From assembly GCA_949361645.1 (NCBI GenBank), contig OX442421.1, positions 2,540,633-2,604,632 of the forward strand: a stretch of DNA of 64,000 nucleotides. Reading direction: 5' to 3'. Made by a program: the position numbers and the translations under genes. The DNA comes from Spongilla lacustris. Its lineage: Eukaryota > Porifera > Demospongiae > Spongillida > Spongillidae. Positions 32,336-45,000 of the stretch are shown piece after piece; positions within the stretch are counted from its first letter, which is position 1, and the number at the start of each line of letters is the position of its first letter. Under the pieces are notes generated by a model. That model saw nothing but the letters and a program-made list of their open reading frames with translations. It had not been told where the DNA came from and made no database searches.

Positions 32336-32596
32336 TGTAGGCACAGTACATATTCATTCATGACGCCATCTTGGAGTCAGTGATGTGTGGGGACACCTCC
32401 ATAGCTGCCTCTGAGCTGAAGGACCGTATGGCTACCATGAGGGAGATAGACCCTGAGTCCCAGAAGATGAAGATCGAGGTTCAGTTTGAGGTAAGGTCTG
32501 GGGACTACAAATGAGGGTTTAGACAACAAGAGGAGGACCCCTATTGGCTATGGGGACTATTCGGTATAGTTGCGATTATTAATTAGTAGGCTTACG

Positions 32597-32650
32597 TAGT
32601 GTGACAGGCCTAACATCAAAAGATCTTTTGATGTTAGGCCTGTCACACTA
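32597..32650. repeat. Perfect 54-bp palindrome
   Basis: The 27-bp halves are exact reverse complements centred at 32,623/32,624 (agatct core). It lies in the first intron of the PTP fragment. Confidence 0.97.
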
Positions 32651-32671
32651 ACTGAATGATCCTGTTATTGA

Positions 32672-32860
32672 GTGTGTGTGTGTGTGTGTGTGTGTTTGTG
32701 TGTGTGTTTGTGTGTACGTTTGTGTGTGTGTGTGTTTGTTTGTGTGTGTTTGTGTGTGTTTGTTTGTGTGTGTGTGTGTTTGTTTGTGTGTGTTTGTGTG
32801 TGTGTTTGTATGTGTGTGTATTTGTTTGTGTGTGTTTGTGTGTTTATGTGTGTGTGTATG
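32672..32860. repeat. (TG)n/(TGTGTTTG)n microsatellite
   Basis: Mixed tg dinucleotides and tgtgtttg units over about 190 bp. Confidence 0.95.
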
Positions 32861-34204
32861 TTTCAGTGTTTATTATATTTTAACTTGGCATGCATCGCAC
32901 CTTTTGGGTTTACAACAAAGATAGCTGGCCAGTCTGTGTAGGCCAAACACTAAATATATATCACATACACCCTCCTACCATCTCCAGGTCACAGTTTAAG
33001 TTAACTGTAATTACCTCCTCCCCAGACTCTTAACATAGCCTCCCTCACTGATAAGGACTTTGACTGCTCCATAGCTGAGATTCCTGACAACCAGAAAAAA
33101 AACCGCTTCGATACTCATCTCCCGTGTGAGTCTGGGACCCAGTGTTATGATGTCATGTGACCTTGCTTTCTTTGTGCAGCCAACAACTTGAGGGTCACTC
33201 TGTCTGGAGATAGGAATCAGTCTGATTATATCTGTGCCAGCTTCTTGGATGTAAGGGCCCTTGTCTCCCTCCCCCACACACATGCACCTCTCTCCCTTTG
33301 CCCTCAGGGTTACAGGCTGAGGAGTGCCTTCATCATCACCCAGGCCCCCATGAAGGACACAGTGGGAGATATCTGGAGGATGATCTGGGAGCACAAGTCT
33401 GCTGCCATAGTGATGTTGGCACAGCTGGTGGAGGATGGCAAGGTACAGGTAGAAGGTTGGAGGGAAGGTGTGCAGTGATGGGGAAGAGGGAGGTGTGTCA
33501 AATGGGAGGGGAAAGAAGGAGGGTCTGCCAAATTGGAGGGGTAGGAGGTAGGGTGTGCCAAATTGGGAGGGGAAGGAGGCTTCCAAAGTACATGTACAAT
33601 GTATGCACAGTGGTGGACGCCTGCATGTTTCTAATGAATGCCCATCTCACCTTATCTACCGGAAGCCTAATGACTCTCCTCTTCCCCATCCCCTTCACAG
33701 GAGGTCTGTGTGCGTTACTGGCCTGAGGAGATGGGACGCGCAGAGGTGTTTGGTAAGTACCAGGTGGAGAAGAGTACAGAGGACCGCACCGAGGGTACTT
33801 ACGTCATCAGGAAGTTCAAGATATGCTCGCTTGATAATGTAAGGTGGCCCCACCCCTCTGCCCTCCTCATCCTGCCTCCTCCCCAGCCCCAAGACAACAG
33901 GATCATCACCCAGTTCCACTACCTCATGTGGCCCAATCACGCAGCCCCAGAGAACACCAAGTCTATAGTGGAGCTGATCGACGAACTGCAACGTGTGCAA
34001 AGAAAGTCCAGAAATGGACCAATCACAGTTCATTGCCAGTGAGTGACGATTGATGTGGGAGCATATTCATGATGGGGTGGTAAGGTGATGATGTGGGGAG
34101 TAGTGATGAGGGTAATGTGAGGCATTACATCACACGAGGATGGTGTTAATGGAACGCTGGCTCATACTGTCTCTGCCAAAAACTTAACATTTGTCCGTTT
34201 GAAG

Positions 34205-37131
34205 CATTCCATTGATTGTGAAGTCGAAAAATTTGTTAACAGTGGTGATTCTGGACAGATGTCACATGATCTGGAAGCTGTGTTGAACAAACTCAAGGTT
34301 AGTGTTACCATGGTGATGGGTGGTGCATGGATGTGTGGGTGGGGTATGGGAGGTGTGTGGGTGGTGTGTGAGTACCACACACATTATGATGAACATGTAC
34401 ACAGAACAGAGGGGCAGAGACGAGATTGGTATGAGTACGTAATTCATGACCGAATGGAATGTAAGATGGGATAGGGCCAGTAAGATGGAATAGGGCCAGG
34501 AAGATGGAATAGGGCCAGTAAGATGGAATGGGGCCAGTAAGATGGAATGGGGCCAGGAAGATGGAATGGGGCCAGTAAGATGAAATAGGGCCAGTAAGAT
34601 GGAATGGGGCCAGTAAGATGGAATGGGGCCAGTAAGATGGAATGGGGCCAGTAAGATGGAATAGGGCCAGTAAGATGGAATAGAGAGTGAATGGTTAAGT
34701 ATTAATATCATGCACGCATACTCTCTTGTCCATACCGTACCAGGAGGCTTTTGAAGAGCTTGGGGAGAAGTCCAATCGCTCCAAGGCCACCATTGCCAAT
34801 GTCTTCCACCACATGAGCCGCGCTTTGAAGGATGAGAAAGAACGCACCCAGCTTAGGAAGCGGCTGGAGTCCCTCACCGAGGCCCTGGACCCCCTGAGGG
34901 AGAGGGTGACCCACCGCATAGCGCAGCTCAAGTTTGAGAAGATGGATACACGAGCAAACGCCACCGATCTATCTGTTCAAATTATGAAATGGGGGATTGA
35001 TGTACATGTATGTAAGTGAGTATGGTGTCTTTGTGTGGCTGGATCCAAGATTGTCCTCAGAAGAGGGAGGGAGAGGTCTGACCTCCTCACGTGTGAGGAC
35101 TGACCCCCTCACGTGTGAGGACTGACCCCCTTACGTGTGAGGACTGACCCCCCTCATGTGTGAGGACTGACCCCCCTCTCGTGTGAGGTCTGACCCCCTC
35201 ATGTGTGAGGACTGACCCCCCTCATGTGTGAGGACTGACCCCCTCACGTGTGAGGACTGACCCCCCTCTCGTGTGAGGTCTGACCCCCCTCATGTGTGAG
35301 GACTGACCCCCCTCACAGGACTGACCCCCTCACGTGTGAGGACTGACCCTCCTCACGTGTGAGGTCTGACCCCCACACCCTCAGGGGGTGTGGTCAACAC
35401 CTTCCAGGTGTACCTGGACTTGGCCCGCAAGATCCAGGAGGCCTCAGCAATGGTGAACGATGCAGCCCAATGCTTTGGAAGCAGCCATGAGCTGGAGTCT
35501 AAGAGGGTTGCCTTGCAGGTGATGATGTGGGTGTGGAGGTGATGGTGTGGGTGTAGAGGTGATGGTGTGGGTCCATCCATCCATCCATCCATCCATCCAG
35601 GCTCTAAGGCACCCACTGTTGAGAGCAGAGTTACTTTGGTCAAGGAGAAGTGGAACCAAGTCCAGAGCCTCCTTGCAAAGAGGAGGGACCAGCTGGAGAT
35701 GGTTACCGGGGATACTGCCTCCTTCCAGGAGACCTTGGAAGGCCTGCTCAGCTGGCTGGGAGAGAGCCTGAGGAGTGATGAGGTCATGACCACACCTACT
35801 ACAATGTAGTTCAGATCAACTGAGAAGGTTTATTGATGTGATTCAGGTATACATTGTATATGGTGCTGTGTGTGTGTGTGTGTGTGTGCGGTGTGGTGTG
35901 TGCATGAGCGTCAGAGTAAGGGCATCTCCAATAATTTGACCCAGAAATTGATGTCAAAAACAAATAATCAAAGATACACGTGTAGATGGGAGAAGGTGTG
36001 TCCATAAGGCCCCGAGACTACATGTAGCTGTCCCTGACAGCATTTGCTGCATGGCATGTCTGATGGCCAGCAGCAAACGACCACCTGTGTGACGCTCGTA
36101 CACACACTGGGAGATAGAGTGCGAACATGTTGCCCAATAATGAGTACTAGGCTACAGTTGTGATGTTGAGGTTCAGCCCGGTGAAGAGGTGGTGAACTAT
36201 TTAGTTAATACATGTAAAAATAAAAATTGTTATGTACGTACATGTACATGTACATGTATTTACATAACAATATCAAAAGATTAAATTAATTTTGTGACTT
36301 GTTAGTTTTTTTTAGCACCCAGCTGTCTGTTTACATGTACATTACTGTTGCCATACTCTGACTTATAGCTACCTCAATGACCAGTTACAGTACAAGAAGG
36401 ACAGGTCCTTCAGCGACCTGGAGGACTTAGAGAGCTGGCTACGTGGGGTCTACACTCTGCTGTGCCTGGAGCCCAGCAAGCTGTGGACCTCTGCCAGTGC
36501 CCTGTCGCCATGGCACCAACCCCGGCACAAATCCACCGACGCCCCCCAGGGGGGGTCTTTGTACGAGCCCCCCTCGGCCCTCAGCCAGCCGTCAGACGAC
36601 AGCCTGTTTGAGGACACAGACGTGTCCCCCGCAGTGGGTGCGGTTTTGGACAGGTCGGTGAACCCATCTCTGGATGACTCCCAGTACATGATGGAGGTGG
36701 ACCACATGAGTCCCAGTGATGATGGGGATGGGGAGGAGGAGAGGGCCTCCAATGTGGATAACCGCAGCACTGTGTGTGGATCAGAGGGACAGGTCGTGCC
36801 TCCGCTACCCCTCGCTGATGAATTCAGGGATGTGGGGTTTGAGTTGTCTCCTCCACCTCATTCGGAGGAGGGAGGTGGCTTCGATGCCTCGCCAATTGAT
36901 CTGGTGGAGTTGTCACCTGATGTGCAGGTAGAATCACATGATGTTGAGGGAATGTCACAAGAAGAATCACCTGACTTGTCACAAGAAGCATCATCCGACT
37001 TGACAGGTCTGTCACAGGGGACGTCACCTGACCTCATGGGAGGGTCACTGAAAGCATCACCTGCCAGTGCATCGTATGGGGCATCACCTGACTTAAAGAG
37101 TGCTCCTGGGGTTAAAAGAGAATTCCATTAG
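34205..37131 (+). CDS. Spectrin-repeat-like cytoskeletal protein, 3' part
   Basis: Putative exons: 34,205-34,297 (EKFVNSGDSGQMSHDLEAVL), 34,744-about 35,009 (EAFEELGEKSNRSKATIANV, then heptad-like RKRLESLTEALDPLRERV), 35,408-35,518 ([20 protein letters not shown]), 35,601-about 35,790 ([33 protein letters not shown]) and 36,369-37,131. The helical segments with W in KEKWNQVQ and WLGE are typical of spectrin repeats. The last exon has DLEDLESWLRGVYTLL and then an acidic, Ser/Pro-rich tail with repeated SPDL motifs, ending at TAG 37,129-37,131. The phases between the third, fourth and fifth exons do not join cleanly, so exon borders need transcripts or the copy is damaged. Specific orthology (nesprin, dystonin or other) cannot be told. 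An inverted partial copy is at 16,002-17,848. Confidence 0.6.
34462..34690 (+). repeat. 19-bp minisatellite (ggaatagggccagtaagat)
   Basis: About 12 units with g/a variation. Two units occur in reverse orientation at about 12,905-12,945, next to the same attcactctctattcc text. Confidence 0.95.
35075..35370. repeat. Minisatellite, unit ctgaccccctcacgtgtgag
   Basis: The inverse-orientation counterpart of the array at 17,336-17,630, within an intron of the spectrin-like gene. Confidence 0.95.
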
Positions 37132-37493
37132 GCTTTGCTTTCAGCTAGCCGATTGCATTTTTATCCCGTGGCAAATTAGCCACCTTCGGAGCGCTGCCGT
37201 ACTACAGATCTCTAGTGGCTCCTCGAGAAATGCACCTGGGATGTCTGCCTCTGTGAGTGCTGTTGTGACAGAGGCTTGGTCGGTCGAATATTATCAACAA
37301 CCTGGTACAGTGTTAGTACTCGCGCACAGGATGAACTCCGGAAGTGACGCAATTAAGAATAATTGCATTCCTTACGCCGTTAAAGGGAAGGGTCTATTAC
37401 CTAGGTAACGTCGAATAAATTATTAACGGGGGAACCAGTAGTCACCAATACACAGGATCTAGCAACCTCCAGGCTTAACAGACCAGTAGTCGT

Positions 37494-37757
37494 CAGGGAA
37501 GCACTGCCACATTTTTCACACCACCCCTTATCTTGCAACAGGCCTTTCTACTGGGCACGCACGTGTAGCGAGTTCGGTCTGCAACTTGTGCTCCCACAGG
37601 CTCACTTGCACTGGTCCCAATAATTACACCCACGCATCACTCCTCATGTACCCACATCACTCACACCCAGGGAAGCACTGCCACATTTTTCACACCACCC
37701 CTTATCTTGCAACAGGCCTTTCTACTGGGCACGCACGTGTAGCGAGTTCGGTCTGCT
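37494..37757 (+). repeat. Tandem duplication, period about 175 bp
   Basis: The sequence from cagggaagcactgccacatt to cgagttcggtctgc occurs at about 37,496 and again at about 37,671, nearly identical over some 86 bp. Confidence 0.9.
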
Positions 37758-37802
37758 TTCGGGGGCAACTTGTGCCTCCAATCATTTGAAAAGTGATAAT
37801 GA

Positions 37803-37822
37803 GGGGGGGGGGGGGGGGGGGG
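37803..37822. repeat. Poly(G) run, 20 bp
   Basis: A homopolymer of 20 G just after the 175-bp tandem duplication. Confidence 0.95.
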
Positions 37823-37874
37823 AAACATGGCAAAGTGTTCATACACATGCACACCTCAGCATTCCTTGACCTTG

Positions 37875-38020
37875 GGGGGAAGTTTGAATGTGTATATTGA
37901 CCCCTTTGGTACTGGAGATGGGGAATGATTACAGGAAGAATTACACTGATGGAAGTTTGAATGTGTATATTGACCCCTTTGGTACTGGAGATGGGGAATG
38001 ATTACAGGAAGAATTACACT
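37875..38020. repeat. Tandem duplication of a 73-bp unit
   Basis: ggaagtttgaatgtgtatat through ggaagaattacactgat occurs twice back to back, directly downstream (minus strand) of the Ig exon. Confidence 0.95.
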
Positions 38021-38046
38021 GATAGACATATCAATGCCTTGCCTAC

Positions 38047-39877
38047 CTGTGGGTGTGACGAAGATGGCATTACTAGAGACCACAGTCCAATGATCGTAAA
38101 AGGCGACCCAGTAGAATCCTTGAGTGGTGAGGTTAACAGTGGAGATGGTGAGAGAGGCATTGTAGGTGATGGGATAAGTTGAGGCATCAGAGACAGAGAT
38201 GTTGGAGATGACGTATAAATTACTGGCCTTCACCAATGAGCTATTCAAGTACCACTCGACATGGTAAGGAGGAGAATATGACATTACTTGTACCATCAGG
38301 GTAGTACTACGTCCTTCACACACCACCACTATGGACTTGTTGATGGGTACAAGGACCATACCTGCATGAGTTTTGAATTAATAAAAAATCAACCAAAGTA
38401 ATATTAATAATTCCAAATAACAACATACCATTTTAGAAGCTTTCTCTGAATTAATTAATAAATTCCAACTAGATGCAATGGCCCCCAAATTCATAGGGGT
38501 CTTGGGACGATTATTATATCACCAGCTTTTGCTGTTAGAACTTTTAACAACTAATTAATTGCTTGTGGTAAATTTAAAATTCTCCTTGATTGTGAAACAC
38601 CCTGTATACAAGATGCTTGGATTTTGCTCTCCATTTGATCAAAATACAGTACTGTGTAGCAAGTTTGCATGCTCTTGTTTACATAATGATGGTAATTAAA
38701 AAATAAAATAAAATGTCAATCATTACACTTCAACTGTAAGTCTAATAAAAAATAATCAGACTGTACATGTTTGTTACTAATGATTGTGGAACACACTGTC
38801 TTAGTAGTATCAACTAAGGTCACATGTATCATAGTATGAATATGTGTGACCTCAAAACTATATGTACCAGCGACATGTTGACCAATGAGGTGGGTGTTAG
38901 TCCTATATAGACTGTCAAAATGACGTCTGCATGTAAACTGTAAAAACTTCATTTCACTCTGACCTATTTTTGAATTTTGCATGCTAATGAATACCAAATT
39001 CTAGTCATTACACCATGATTCAATTATGTTACTTTGTAGAGCAGTGTCCAAACACAATGCTTTAAAATCAAAGCCACTTGAGTTATTAAACCTATGTTAT
39101 AAAAATACTTAACAAACCAATTAGTACAAAGCCATGGTTAAGTAATAATATCATAAATATTTAAAACCTACTAAAGTTTGAAGTTATATTTAATAACCAT
39201 TAATAAGTAACGGAAGATCTGAATATGCAAGCACTGATTTCAAGTTACTGAGTTATTATCATTTGAGTTATTATCATTTGAGACCATAGTTTAAGCTGCT
39301 TATGTATAACACCACCACTTTAAGTCAATTCCTCATTCATGGAGTATTTCTCTTTATGATTTTACTTAAGTATCAATCACAAGAGTTCATTTGTTATTAA
39401 ATAAAGTAGGAAACACCATTTTAACGGTGAGTTCAAAGTTAAATTAATTGTAGTGGTCTTTTTATTATTACAGCTTTCATCAAGGTTTATCTTATCTGCG
39501 CCTATAAAGCAATTGATTGAAGTTGTCATACATTAATGTGTATCAAACTAATTAATTCCTACAATCTATCTTTGGAACTTTCTAAATGATGTGGTTCTTA
39601 TTTGCTACTTGGTCATTGATAATCTCACCAAGGAATTATATTGTGTTGATTAATATTGGTTAATGAATGCCATATTATTGGAACTAAGAGACATCTACAC
39701 CACACCTTTTCAGGACCCAAAATGTAGGAGGAAATGGTTTAGATTTAACCCTAAGCATATCACTGACCGTAAATGAAGGTAGCACTGTTCTCAGGACCCA
39801 CAGCTACATCTCCATTTTTGGATGCCACAAAGACAGTGACAAAGACAGTCTGTGGTGCGGTTAACCAGATGTCTAAC
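38047..39877 (-). CDS. Two exons of an immunoglobulin-superfamily protein
   Basis: The exon at 38,361-38,047 (acceptor catgcag, donor gtaggc, phase 1 at both ends) encodes an Ig-like domain. It has the first cysteine in VVVCEGRSTT, strand C with YHVEWYLN, and strands E-F with YNASLTISTVNLTTQGFYWV; the usual second cysteine is not present and FYWV stands in its place. An upstream exon at 39,877-39,769 (LDIWLTAPQTVFVTVFVASK, GPENSATFIYG, donor gtcagt) ends in the matching phase. Several N-x-S/T sites fit an extracellular protein. No signal or membrane exon was found. Confidence 0.5.
38362..39768. other. AT-rich intron or intergenic sequence
   Basis: No exon-like frame was seen apart from the Ig-type exons on each side. 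The text is AT-rich without strong repeats. Confidence 0.4.
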
Positions 39878-39920
39878 CTGATACTCATTCACACTGACAC
39901 CCTGTGTTGTGTGATGGAAC

Positions 39921-40905
39921 ACTAACATTACCTTGTGGGCAACCTCTGCATGGGGTAACCCCTTTCCTTTTTTTTTAACCCCTTTCGTCCCTCTATTTGG
40001 AGCTTGTGCACTTAGCAGTATTTTCAATGTCCCACTTTGTATATACCCTTTATTTTGCATGTGATTATCTCTGTATTAGAACATCATGGTGAGCTTGCCC
40101 CTTGGTGTTTGCCTTTTGGGTGACCTCTGCATGGGGTTTGCCCTTTACTTTTATTTTTATCCCCCTTCGTCCCTCTGTTTGGAGCGTGTACACTTAGCAA
40201 TATTTTCAAAGTCCTACTTTGTATGTACCCTTTATTTTGCAAGTGATTATCTCCGTGTAAGAGCATAATGTGAGCTTGTCCCTTGGTGTCTACCTTGTGG
40301 GTGACCTCTGCATGGGGTAACCCTTTTCCTTTTTTTAACCCCTTTCGTCCCTCTTTTTTGGAGCGTAATATTTTCAAAGTCCTACTTTGTATGTACCCTT
40401 CATTTTGCATGTGATTATCTCTGTGTACGAACATCATGTGAGCTTGCCCCTTGGTGTCTACCTTGTGGGCAACCTCTGCATGGGGTAACCCCTTTCCTTT
40501 TTTTAAAACCCCTTTCCTCCCTCTGTTTGGAGCGTGTACACTTAGCAAGATTTTCAAAGTCCCACTTTGTATGTACCCTTTATTTTGCAAGTGATTATCT
40601 CCGTGTAAGAACATCATGTGAGCTTTTCCCTTGGTGTCTGCCTTGTGGGTGACCTCTGCATGGGGTAACCCCTTTCATTTTTTTTTAACCCTGTTCGTCC
40701 CTCTTTTTGGAGCGTGTACACTTAGTAATATTTTCAAAGTCCTACTTTGTATGTACCCTTTATTTTGCATGTGATTATCTCTGTGTAAGAACATCATGTG
40801 AGCTTGCCCCTTGGTGTCTGCCTTGTGGGTGACCTCTGCATGGGGTAACCCCTTTCCTTTTTTTTAACCCCTTTCGTCCCTCTTTTTGGAGCGTAATCTT
40901 CCACA
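39921..40905 (-). repeat. Satellite of 160-185-bp units, reverse-oriented block
   Basis: About six units read in the opposite direction to the main block: acctctgcatggggtaaccc, then the T-rich stretch, acccctttcgtccctct, agcgtgtacacttagcaata and gtgattatctctgtg. It is separated from the forward block by 1.1 kb of other sequence. Confidence 0.95.
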
Positions 40906-41351
40906 AGTGTTATGTCGACACATACGTATGTAAGATCTTAAAGTCGGCAGTACCGTGTTCCCTCGGGAATCACATTTCTGGACATGGCCCGAAGGGTGTT
41001 TGAGACCCCAGTGGCGGATGTAATATTTAAACTGTTACATGAATATAGTAAATGCACATAAAGAATTATATCGAATATATACACCTACAGATAAAATAAA
41101 ATAGATTGAGTTCATATACATATCTATATATACTACAAGTTGTTATTTCTATAGGGGTTCACTAGAAACACAATAAATTCTGTGACACCACCTTCAGCTT
41201 CTTTGAAACACTGGGTTCTGTGAGAAAGAAGGAAGAAAGCATTTTGGTCAGTTTTTAATACATACATTTAATGTCCCAAGTCCTGTCCCATGTGTGTTCC
41301 CGTTCCGAATTCATTTTCTAGGCCAGGGACAAATACATATACTTGCAATAG

Positions 41352-41394
41352 TTAATAGCTGTGTAGTCCAGGTGTATGACTACACAGCTATTAA
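41352..41394. repeat. 17-bp-arm hairpin
   Basis: ttaatagctgtgtagtc at 41,352-41,368 and its exact reverse complement at 41,378-41,394, with a 9-bp loop. Confidence 0.9.
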
Positions 41395-41565
41395 TTAACC
41401 TCTACAACACCACAACTCCACAATTGAGTGCTTAAACAAATGTCATCATCAGTCAACCTTTTCTGGTAGGCCTATCTAGGATTACTTGAGCAACATCTAA
41501 AATCACATATGCACCTCCCATAGCCACACCCCTCCACCAAGCCACTCCCACTTCCTCTGCTACAG

Positions 41566-41663
41566 GATCAGTACATATTTTCTCTATGATACCATTCTGG
41601 AGTCTGTGATGTGTGGGGACACACAAGTGCAGGTCTCCAACATCCTAACATCACTAAAACCGG
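41566..41663 (+). pseudogene. Second copy of the PTP domain-linker exon, frameshifted
   Basis: After an acceptor (tgctacag) the sequence encodes DQYIF and then, in a shifted frame, LYDTILESVMCGDTQVQVS, the same segment as the exon at 32,341 (IHDAILESVMCGDTS). One extra t in the atatttt run breaks the frame and brings an early stop. No other PTP exon follows. This is a decayed paralogous exon stranded between the two satellite blocks. Confidence 0.75.
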
Positions 41664-42029
41664 TCTGACAGTTACAGGTTAGTCACACATACCAAAAGTG
41701 GTGAATTGGTTGTCTGTACATCTTTACAGGTCCTGGTACAAGTATCCCAAAACTGTCTGCAGAGATGTTGCCATGGAGGAAGCAGGGAAGAACAGAAGTA
41801 TGGACTACCTCCCACGTAGATGTGAGGGTGATAGGCAGTGATGTGTGAGGGTGTGATAAAACAGGCACCATGGTAAATCGACCAAGGTGTAAAATAAAAC
41901 TGAGCAACAAGGGATAATAGATATATATTGATTGTGGTGAGGTTACTCACGTGAGTTCCAAACACGATGTGCATGCAAACCTTTTTGAATATAATTCAAA
42001 GAGGCAGCTCTGGTCCCACAACACAAGCT

Positions 42030-45000
42030 CCTCCACAGAGGTTCTTATACAGAGATAATCACTTGCAAAATAAGGGGTACATACAAAGTGGGACTTTGAA
42101 AATATTGCTAAGTGTACACGCTCCAAACAGAGGGAGGAAAGGGGTTTAAAAAAAAAGGAAAGGGGTTACACCATGCAGAGGTTGCCCACAAGGTAGACAC
42201 CAAGGGGCAAGCTCACATGATGTGTTTACACAGAGATAATCACATGCAAAATAAGGGGTACATACAAAGTAGGACTTCGAAAATATTACTCTCCAAAAAG
42301 AGGGACGAAAGGGGTTAAATAAAAAGGAAAGGGGTTACCCCATGCAGAGGTCACCCACAAGGCAGACACCAAGGGGCAAGCTCACATGATGTTCTTACAC
42401 AGAGATAATTACATGCAAAATAAAGGGTATATACAAAGTGGGACATTGAAAATACTGCTAAGTGTACACGCTCCAAAAAGAGGGACGAAAGGGGTTAAAA
42501 GGGTAACCCCATGCAGAGGTCAAGGCAGGCACCAAGGGGCAAGCTCGCATGATGTTCTTACACAGAGATAATCACATGCAGAATAAAGAGTACATACAAA
42601 GTGGGACTTTGAAAATCATCATGAGAGCTTGCCCCTTGGTGCCTGCCTTGACCTCTGCATGGGGTTACCCTTTTAACCCCTTTCGTCTCTCTTTTTGGAG
42701 CGTGTACACTTAGCAATATGATGTTCTTACACAGAGATAATCATTTGTAAAATAAAGGGTAAATATAAAGTGGGACTTTGAAAATATTGGTAAGTGTACA
42801 CGCTCCAAAAAGAGGGACGAAAGGGGTTTAAAAAAAGGAAAGGAGTTACCCCATGCAGAGGTTGCCCACAAGGTAGACACCAAGGGGCAAGCTCATATGA
42901 TGTTCTTACACAGAGATAATCACATGCAAAATAAAGGGTACAAACAAAGTAGGACTTTGAAAATATTACGCTCCAAAAAGAGGGACGAAAGGGGTTAAAA
43001 AAAAGGAAAGGGGTTACCCCATGCAGAGGTCACCCACAAGGCAGACACCAAGGGGCAAGCTCACATGATGTTCTTACACGGAGATAATCACTTGCAAAAT
43101 AAAGGGTACATACAAAGTGGGACTTTGAAACTCAACATTGCTAAGTGTACACGCTCCAAACAGAGGGAGGAAAGGGGTTTAAAAAGAAGGAAAGGGGTAA
43201 CCCCATGCAGAGGTCACCCTCAAGGCAGACACCAAGGGGCAAGCTCACATGATGTTCATACACAGAGATAATCACATGCAAAATAAAGGGTACAGACAAA
43301 GTAGGACTTTGAAAATATTGCTAAGTGTACACGCTCCAAACAGAGGGACGAAGGGGGATAAAAATAAAAGTAAACGGCAAACCCCATGCAGAGGTCACCC
43401 AAAAGGAAAACACCAAGGGGCAAGCTCACCATGATGTTCTTATACAGAGATAATCACATGCAAAATAAAGGGTATATACAAAGTGGGACATTGAAAATAC
43501 TGCTAAGTGTACACGCTCCAAATAGAGGGACGAAAGGGGTTAAAAAAAAAGGAAAGGGGTAACCCCATGCAGAGGTTGCCCACAAGGTAGACACCAAGGG
43601 GCAAGCTCACATGATGTTCTTACACAGAGATAATCACATGCAAAATAAAGGGTACATCAAAGTAGGACTTTGAAAATATTACGCTCCAAAATGAGGGACG
43701 AAAGGGGTTAAAAAAAGGAAAGGGGTTACCCCATGCAGAGGTCACCCACAAGGCAGACACCAAGGGGCAAGCTCACATGATGTTCTTACACAGAGATAAT
43801 CACAAGCAAAATAAAGGGTACATACAAAGTAAGACATTGAAAATACTGCTAAGTGTACACGCTCCAAAAAGAGGGACGAAAGGGGTTAAAAGGGGTAATC
43901 CCATGCAGAGGTCATAGCAGGCACAAGGGGCAAGCTCGCATGATGTTCTTACACAGAGATAATCACATGCAAAATAAAGGGTACATACAAAGTAGGACTT
44001 TGAAAATATTACGCTCCAAAAAGAGGGACGAAAGGGGTAAAAAAAAGGAAAGGGGTTACCCCATGCAGAGGTCACCCACAAGGCAGACACCAAGGGGCAA
44101 GCTCACCATGATGTTCTTATACAGAGATAATCACATGCAAAATAAAGGGTGTATACAAAGTGGGACATTGAAAATACTGCTAAGTGTACACGCTCCAAAA
44201 AGAGGGACGAAAGGGGTTAAAAAAAAGGAAAGGGGTTACCCCATGCAGAGGTTGCCCACAAGGTAGACACCATGGGGCAAGCTCACATGATGTTCTTACA
44301 CAGAGATAATCACATGCAAAATAAGGGGTACATACAAAGTAGGACTTTGAAAATATTACGCTCCAAAATGAGGCATGAAAGGGGTTAAAAAAAGGAAAGG
44401 GGTTACCCCATGCAGAGGTCACCCACAAGGCAGACACCAAGGGGCAAGCTCACATGATGTTTTTACACAGAGATAATCACATGCAAAATAAAGGGTACAT
44501 ACAAAGTAGGACTTTGAAAATATTGCTAAGTGTACACGCTCCAAACAGAGGGACGAAGGGAAGTAAAGGGCAAACCCCATGCAGAGGTCACCCAAAAGGC
44601 AAACACCAAGGGGCAAGCTCACCATGATGTTCTTATACAGAGATAATCACATGCAAAATAAAGGGTATATACCAAGTGGGACTTTGAAAATACTGCTAAG
44701 TGTACACGCTCCAAAAAGAGGGACAAAAGGGGTTAAAAAAAAAGGAAAGGGGTTACCCCATGCAGAGGTTGCCCACAAGGTAGACACCAAGGGGCAAGCT
44801 CACATGATTTTCTTCCACAGAGATAATCACATGCAAAATAAAGGGTACATACAAAGTAGGACTTTGAAAATATTACTCTCCAAAAAGAGGGACGAAAGGG
44901 GTTAAAAAAAAGGAAAGGGGTTACCCCATGCAGAGGTCACCCACACAGAGATAATCACATGCAAAATAAAGGGTACATACAAAGTAGGACTTTGAAAATA

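Larger units (their letters stand above)
32341..34038 (+). pseudogene. Receptor-type protein tyrosine phosphatase, D1 end to mid D2, truncated
   Basis: Six exons join in phase: 32,341-32,490; 33,026-33,125; 33,180-33,250; 33,308-33,442; 33,701-33,838; 33,887-34,038. The first matches the last helix of PTP domain 1 (AQYIFIHDAILESVMCGDTS). The others form domain 2: KNRFDTHLP, DYICASFLDGYRLRSAFI, TQAPMKDTVGDIWRMIWEH, VRYWPEE, ITQFHYLMWPN and GPITVHC. The WPD aspartate is replaced (WPN), as in catalytically weak second domains. The next exon should carry the SAGxGRTG loop, but it is absent before the spectrin-like sequence starts. The first domain and extracellular exons are not in the window either. 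It is a fragment or a rearranged gene, possibly transcribed. Confidence 0.8.

Noticed and set aside
32656..32941. Cys/Val-rich frames
   Set aside because: Translation of the TG/TGTGTTTG microsatellite.
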